NCBI RefSeq assembly: GCF_900109615.1
Contig: NZ_FOIX01000001.1
Coordinates: 62,001 to 126,000 of the forward strand
Direction of reading: 5' to 3'
From: Kaistella antarctica
Lineage (GTDB): Bacteria > Bacteroidota > Bacteroidia > Flavobacteriales > Weeksellaceae
Length of the DNA: 64,000 bases
The notes below the pieces were generated by a model. That model saw only the letters and a program-made list of their open reading frames with translations, was not told where the DNA came from and did no database searches. The position numbers were made by a program, and so were the translations under genes. This document shows positions 61,174 to 64,000 of this stretch, piece by piece (within the stretch, counting starts at the first letter, position 1; each line of letters starts with the position of its first letter).

Positions 61174-62007
61174 TTATTTTTTAAAGATGAGCATTTTTAC
61201 ATTTCCTTCTTCTCTATTATTGATGTGAACCTGATAATTTTTATCAGCAAGTTCCTCCAATAAATAAACCGGGACTCGTTTATGATTGATGTACAAAGCA
61301 TTTCCAGCTGGAAGTTCTTGCAATTCGGAAAGAATCATTTCCATGGGACCCGGCATTTCGAGTTCTCGAACATCGATTTCTTTGGTTTGTTCTTGGATAA
61401 ACTGGTTGCAAATTGCTGCGAAACTTTCTTCATCATCCATATTCAGTTTTTCTTCTGCAGTTGCTGAAGAAGCAGCTGATTCATTTTCCTTTTTCAAAAA
61501 ATACGTATTGAACTCCTTATCACTAATAGTTTCTACGAAAGTTGCTTCAGCTTTCTCTTGTTTTAAAAGATGAATTAAAGGCGTGGGCACAAAATTATTA
61601 ATAATACAAAGAATTTTACCTGGCTCCGTAGTTTTGAAACGTCCAAGAATTTCCTTTAAAGGATCTGCACCATTATCGATAATCGGCCGAACGTCGTAGA
61701 AGTCAATATCAGCTTTATTTGCTTGTTGTAGCCACGTTGGTTTCTGTTCTGAAACCGTTTCTTCTTTAGCAGAAGATTCTTGCTCAAAAGTAAAACCCAA
61801 TGGAAGAAGGACACGTTTGAATTCTTCAACAGTCGTTCCACCCATTTTCGCAGCCTCGCCAATGGTCACTCGGTAAGCCATTATTTTTCTTAAGATTGGA
61901 TTTTTTAGTTTCTCCAAAGGTTTAGCCAAAGAAGCGATCGCATCTACACTTTTCGGATTGAATTTTATCAATTCAGAAATCTTTGTTTTGGCTGTTATAT
62001 TTTCCAT
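61174..62007 (-). CDS. DUF1858-DUF2249 domain protein
   Basis: A 277-residue protein from ATG 62007 (MENITAKTK). The N-terminal DUF1858 region is 'ISELIKFNPKSVDAIASLAK' onward, of the type linked to hybrid-cluster and ScdA proteins. It is followed by two DUF2249-like repeats, 'IDFYDVRPIIDNGADPLKEI' and 'EIDVRELEMPGPMEMILSEL', the latter ending 'INNREEGNVKMLIFKK'. A longer frame from 62076 contains the promoter element 62064-62071 and is rejected. It is likely a soluble accessory protein in nitrosative-stress repair, with the exact activity unknown. Confidence 0.82.
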   Translation of the reverse strand: MENITAKTKISELIKFNPKSVDAIASLAKPLEKLKNPILRKIMAYRVTIGEAAKMGGTTVEEFKRVLLPLGFTFEQESSAKEETVSEQKPTWLQQANKADIDFYDVRPIIDNGADPLKEILGRFKTTEPGKILCIINNFVPTPLIHLLKQEKAEATFVETISDKEFNTYFLKKENESAASSATAEEKLNMDDEESFAAICNQFIQEQTKEIDVRELEMPGPMEMILSELQELPAGNALYINHKRVPVYLLEELADKNYQVHINNREEGNVKMLIFKK

Positions 62008-62041
62008 AGTCCTTATTTCATCAATATTTTTAAAGAGAAAA

Positions 62042-62092
62042 ACTGCAGACGGTGTGTAATTTTCAAATTTAAACATCTAGGTCGTCTGCAGT
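62042..62092 (-). terminator. Intercistronic hairpin with an embedded promoter
   Basis: ACTGCAGACG (62042-62051) pairs with CGTCTGCAGT (62083-62092), a perfect 10-base stem around a 31-base loop. On the minus strand it is followed by TTTTTCTC. It lies after the hemerythrin gene stop (62101) and before the next start (62007). Its loop contains a TAAATTTG element. Confidence 0.7.
62064..62071 (-). promoter_or_regulatory. -7 promoter element inside the hairpin loop
   Basis: CAAATTTA on the plus strand is TAAATTTG on the minus strand, 56 bases upstream of ATG 62007. It could restart transcription after the hairpin. Confidence 0.45.
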
Positions 62093-62100
62093 AATTTCTT

Positions 62101-63261
62101 TTAATTCAATTTTGCCAATTCTGCATCTAGCTGAATTGCTTTCTGGAAAAGAATATTATTTTCTAGCTGTATGTGCGTTTTTAAATCAGTTTCAAATTCT
62201 TTTATTTTTTGAAAAAGATACTGGTAAGAACTGCATGCATCTGCGGGAAGCGTATAATCATTGGTTAATGTTCTAAAAAATGATAAATCCGCAGCCGCGA
62301 TTTCGTGGTCTTTTTTAAGAAGATCGATTGGTTCTTGCAGAGAGCCAATTTTGTAAGTAATTTCGGTATCGGCATTTCTTTTCTTTGCTACAATCTGCTT
62401 TATCACGGGGAATAAAACCTCTTCCTCTCTGGCCGTATTGTCTAACAGGTCCTGTAAGAAATGATACATCAAAGTGGAAAGTCGGTTTAATTCGCCATGA
62501 CTGTCACCGTGATGTTCTGCAACTTTTATGGTTAAATCATTCAGGTTCTCTGCATTATCTTTGATGTATTGATGATGCGTATTGACAATATAATCAATCA
62601 GGAAATCGAGTTCCCATTTATCAGAATCGTACGTTGGTGCTTTTGTTACTTTACCTGCATTCGGATCGTCTGCTAAATTATATTTTTCTGTCCTGCAATT
62701 AAATTGAACGCCTTTGTCTTTCAACATTTCTGCCTTTTTAATATCTTTGATAGAGATGGTTCCCGCGACTTCTCCACCATTTTGATTGGTAGGATTTTTA
62801 GCAATTTGAACTTCAAATAGTTCAGGACCTTTTAATAAATATTCCCAGGTAAAAATATCGCCACGCTCCGCGATCAATTCATAATACAACGGTTTTGGAT
62901 CATGGTCATTTTCAATAATAAAACTTTCACCAGCTTTCAATGCATCGAAATATTGAAAAATAGTTGGATGTTTAAACTTCGGTTCAATGGCCGTTACATT
63001 TAATCGCTCCACTTCCTTTTGCTCTTCCACAGGATTTTTACAAATTTTCACAATGAACCATTCTGGACCTTTTTCCAGATATTCCCACGTGAAAATATTT
63101 CCGCGCTCCCCAATTAATTCATAGTACAATGGTTTTGGATCGTGATCATTTTCGATAACGAATTCTTCACCAGGTTGCAAAGCATCAAAATATTTAAAAA
63201 TAGTAGGATGTTTCATTCTAGGTTCTAGTTTAGTTACATCCAAAGTTTCTATTGTTGCCAT
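62101..63261 (-). CDS. DUF2249 x2 - hemerythrin Fe-S cluster repair-like protein (RIC/ScdA type)
   Basis: A 386-residue protein. Two near-identical DUF2249 repeats of about 75 residues ('KHPTIFKYFDALQPGEEFVI' and 'KHPTIFQYFDALKAGESFII') precede an ScdA-like hinge with 'VQFNCRTEKYNLADDPNAGK'. The C-terminal hemerythrin domain has ligands in 'IVNTHHQYIKDN', 'VAEHHGDSHGELNRLS', 'TAREEEVLFPVIKQI' and a late H-x-x-x-E ('HIQLENNILF'). RIC proteins repair Fe-S clusters after nitric oxide or peroxide damage. It is the first structural gene downstream of the Rrf2 gene. Confidence 0.9.
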   Translation of the reverse strand: MATIETLDVTKLEPRMKHPTIFKYFDALQPGEEFVIENDHDPKPLYYELIGERGNIFTWEYLEKGPEWFIVKICKNPVEEQKEVERLNVTAIEPKFKHPTIFQYFDALKAGESFIIENDHDPKPLYYELIAERGDIFTWEYLLKGPELFEVQIAKNPTNQNGGEVAGTISIKDIKKAEMLKDKGVQFNCRTEKYNLADDPNAGKVTKAPTYDSDKWELDFLIDYIVNTHHQYIKDNAENLNDLTIKVAEHHGDSHGELNRLSTLMYHFLQDLLDNTAREEEVLFPVIKQIVAKKRNADTEITYKIGSLQEPIDLLKKDHEIAAADLSFFRTLTNDYTLPADACSSYQYLFQKIKEFETDLKTHIQLENNILFQKAIQLDAELAKLN

Positions 63262-63305
63262 CTTTAATAAGTTTTTTTAGTTAGGTAAGTTGTTGTTTAT
63301 TGTAT

Positions 63306-63313
63306 CAAATCTA
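63306..63313 (-). promoter_or_regulatory. -7 promoter element for the RIC-like operon
   Basis: CAAATCTA on the plus strand is TAGATTTG on the minus strand, about 45 bases upstream of the RIC start at 63261. A candidate operator GGACTTAATT lies just upstream, at 63321-63330. Confidence 0.5.
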
Positions 63314-63328
63314 TTTTTAAGGACTTAA

Positions 63329-63763
63329 TTATTCTCTTCTTAATTGTAGTTTCTCCATCGAATTTTCTATTCTAAACTGGCTTAAAGTGGTCTTGCCATA
63401 AATCTCCTGCAATTGATCTCTTGCTTCCTTATACGTATTGTGAATAGGGCAAGGATTTGTTTCTGAGCAGAAGGCCAAACCAAGTCCACAACCTTGAAAC
63501 ATTTTATCGCCATCGATCGCAGTGATAATATCTGCCAGTGAATGTCTGGCATCGTCATCGGAGATATAAAAGCCTCCGTATCTTCCTTTTGAGGATTGGA
63601 GAAATCCTTGTTTGCTTAATCCTTGAAGGATTTTTCCAATAAAAAGCTCGGGTGAATTTATTTTCCCAGCGACTTCTTTAATGTTAATCATACTTCCATC
63701 GCGAGACTGCTGTGCGATATAAATCATCGCTCTTAAGGCATATTCACAGGTTTTTGATAACAT
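63329..63763 (-). CDS. Rrf2-family transcription regulator (NsrR-like)
   Basis: A 144-residue winged-helix protein beginning 'MLSKTCEYALRAMIYIAQ'. Three cysteines, Cys92, Cys99 and Cys105, in 'GCGLGLAFCSETNPC', are spaced like the [Fe-S]-binding cysteines of NsrR and IscR-type regulators. The Fe-S cluster would sense nitric oxide or cluster status. It sits directly upstream of the RIC gene, with each gene having its own promoter element, and the two spacers share a GGACTnAATT-like sequence. Confidence 0.9.
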   Translation of the reverse strand: MLSKTCEYALRAMIYIAQQSRDGSMINIKEVAGKINSPELFIGKILQGLSKQGFLQSSKGRYGGFYISDDDARHSLADIITAIDGDKMFQGCGLGLAFCSETNPCPIHNTYKEARDQLQEIYGKTTLSQFRIENSMEKLQLRRE

Positions 63764-63783
63764 ATTATTTGATTTCGATCAGA

Positions 63784-63791
63784 CAAAGATA
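63784..63791 (-). promoter_or_regulatory. -7 promoter element for the Rrf2 gene
   Basis: CAAAGATA on the plus strand is TATCTTTG on the minus strand, 20 bases upstream of ATG 63763. Confidence 0.55.
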
Positions 63792-63904
63792 TAAAATATT
63801 ATTATATCGGACTAATTTGTCTTATTTAAATTTAGACTGAAATATTTTTCGCCATCAACTTTAAATATGAAAACAATTGGGACGAAATAACCTTTGACGT
63901 CAAT

Positions 63905-63936
63905 AAAAAAATCCGCCCCTTTGCAGAGGCGGATTT
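63905..63936 (-). terminator. Rho-independent terminator at the window end
   Basis: AAATCCGCC (63909-63917) pairs with GGCGGATTT (63928-63936). Read on the minus strand it is followed by TTTTTTATTG. It closes the minus-strand gene that enters from beyond base 64000. Confidence 0.85.
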
Positions 63937-63962
63937 AGTTTTAGTGATAAGAACGTAAATTC

Positions 63963-64000
63963 TTATTGAACTTTAATATTATCTAACTGAATTGTTGTAG
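63963..64000 (-). CDS. 3' end of a minus-strand gene cut by the window edge
   Basis: Read leftward from base 64000, one frame gives TTIQLDNIKVQ then a TAA stop at 63963-63965. The other two frames stop almost at once. A terminator lies 27 bases after the stop. The tail pattern LDNIKV occurs at the ends of secreted beta-sandwich domains in Bacteroidota. Too little is present to name the protein. Confidence 0.5.
   Translation of the reverse strand, partial: TTIQLDNIKVQ

Noticed and set aside
1..64000. tRNA, rRNA or insertion sequences
   Set aside because: No cloverleaf pattern, rRNA motif, transposase motif or terminal inverted repeats with target duplication were recognised. Spacers are short and AT-rich.

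Overview
This window is AT-rich DNA from a member of the Bacteroidota, most likely a flavobacterium of the Weeksellaceae (Chryseobacterium/Kaistella type). The evidence is the repeated flavobacterial promoter element TAnnTTTG just upstream of genes, a secreted protein with a type IX secretion (Por) sorting tail, an exosortase F pair, an Oar-type TonB-dependent receptor, and the gene order rimP-nusA, asd and nadB/nadC. No rRNA, tRNA, insertion sequence or CRISPR array was seen.

Layout. 1-1103 (minus): nusA (cut by the window edge) and rimP, with two terminator-like hairpins in the leader and spacer. 1210-26675: a large surface-polysaccharide locus. It starts with ugd, an unknown polytopic membrane protein and an ABC exporter (wzm/wzt). 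These are followed by a run of GT2 glycosyltransferases, a PF11316-type transferase, an asparagine-synthase-like amidotransferase and an acyltransferase-3. A minus-strand operon (22226 down to 15119) follows, encoding a methyltransferase, YdjC deacetylase, FkbH-like protein, acyl carrier protein, MaoC hydratase, SDR, MBOAT and SGNH protein. This looks like a self-contained pathway that builds an unusual acyl group and attaches it to the glycan. The locus ends with one GT2, two GT4 and two hexapeptide acetyltransferases.

26785-40075: housekeeping and envelope genes. These are carbonic anhydrase, pth, mfd, several lipoproteins (one a papain-like protease of the AvrRpt2 type with a partner lipoprotein), a GH3-family protein, a frameshifted T9SS-secreted protein, an SMR transporter and an MFS transporter. 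40304-48235: dnaB, rnhA, a nitroreductase, a ParE/RelE-type toxin-antitoxin pair, and a nad cluster (nadB, sseA, a DUF1016/YhcG nuclease with two in-frame palindromes, nadC). 48458-54512: an Oar-like TonB receptor, a small heme-protein-like membrane protein, asd and a cation-diffusion facilitator.

54463-59482: xrtF with its associated protein, then divergently an AmgK-like sugar kinase, a decayed GxxExxY gene, a free-standing RapZ C-terminal domain, a MurU-like nucleotidyltransferase, a LOG-family protein and a DUF6702 protein. The kinase, RapZ domain and nucleotidyltransferase suggest amino-sugar or cell-wall recycling. 59582-63763 (minus): a nitric-oxide/nitrosative-stress type cluster with an Rrf2/NsrR-like regulator, a DUF2249-hemerythrin repair protein, a DUF1858-DUF2249 protein, a heme-copper-oxidase-like membrane protein and a DUF59 protein. 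The window ends in the 3' tip of another minus-strand gene.

Several gene starts were moved downstream because the TAnnTTTG element lies inside the longest open frame. These are ugd, the GT2 at 22312, the acetyltransferase at 26118, dnaB, the CDF transporter, xrtF and the DUF1858/DUF2249 gene. All functions come from reading motifs by eye, with no database search.
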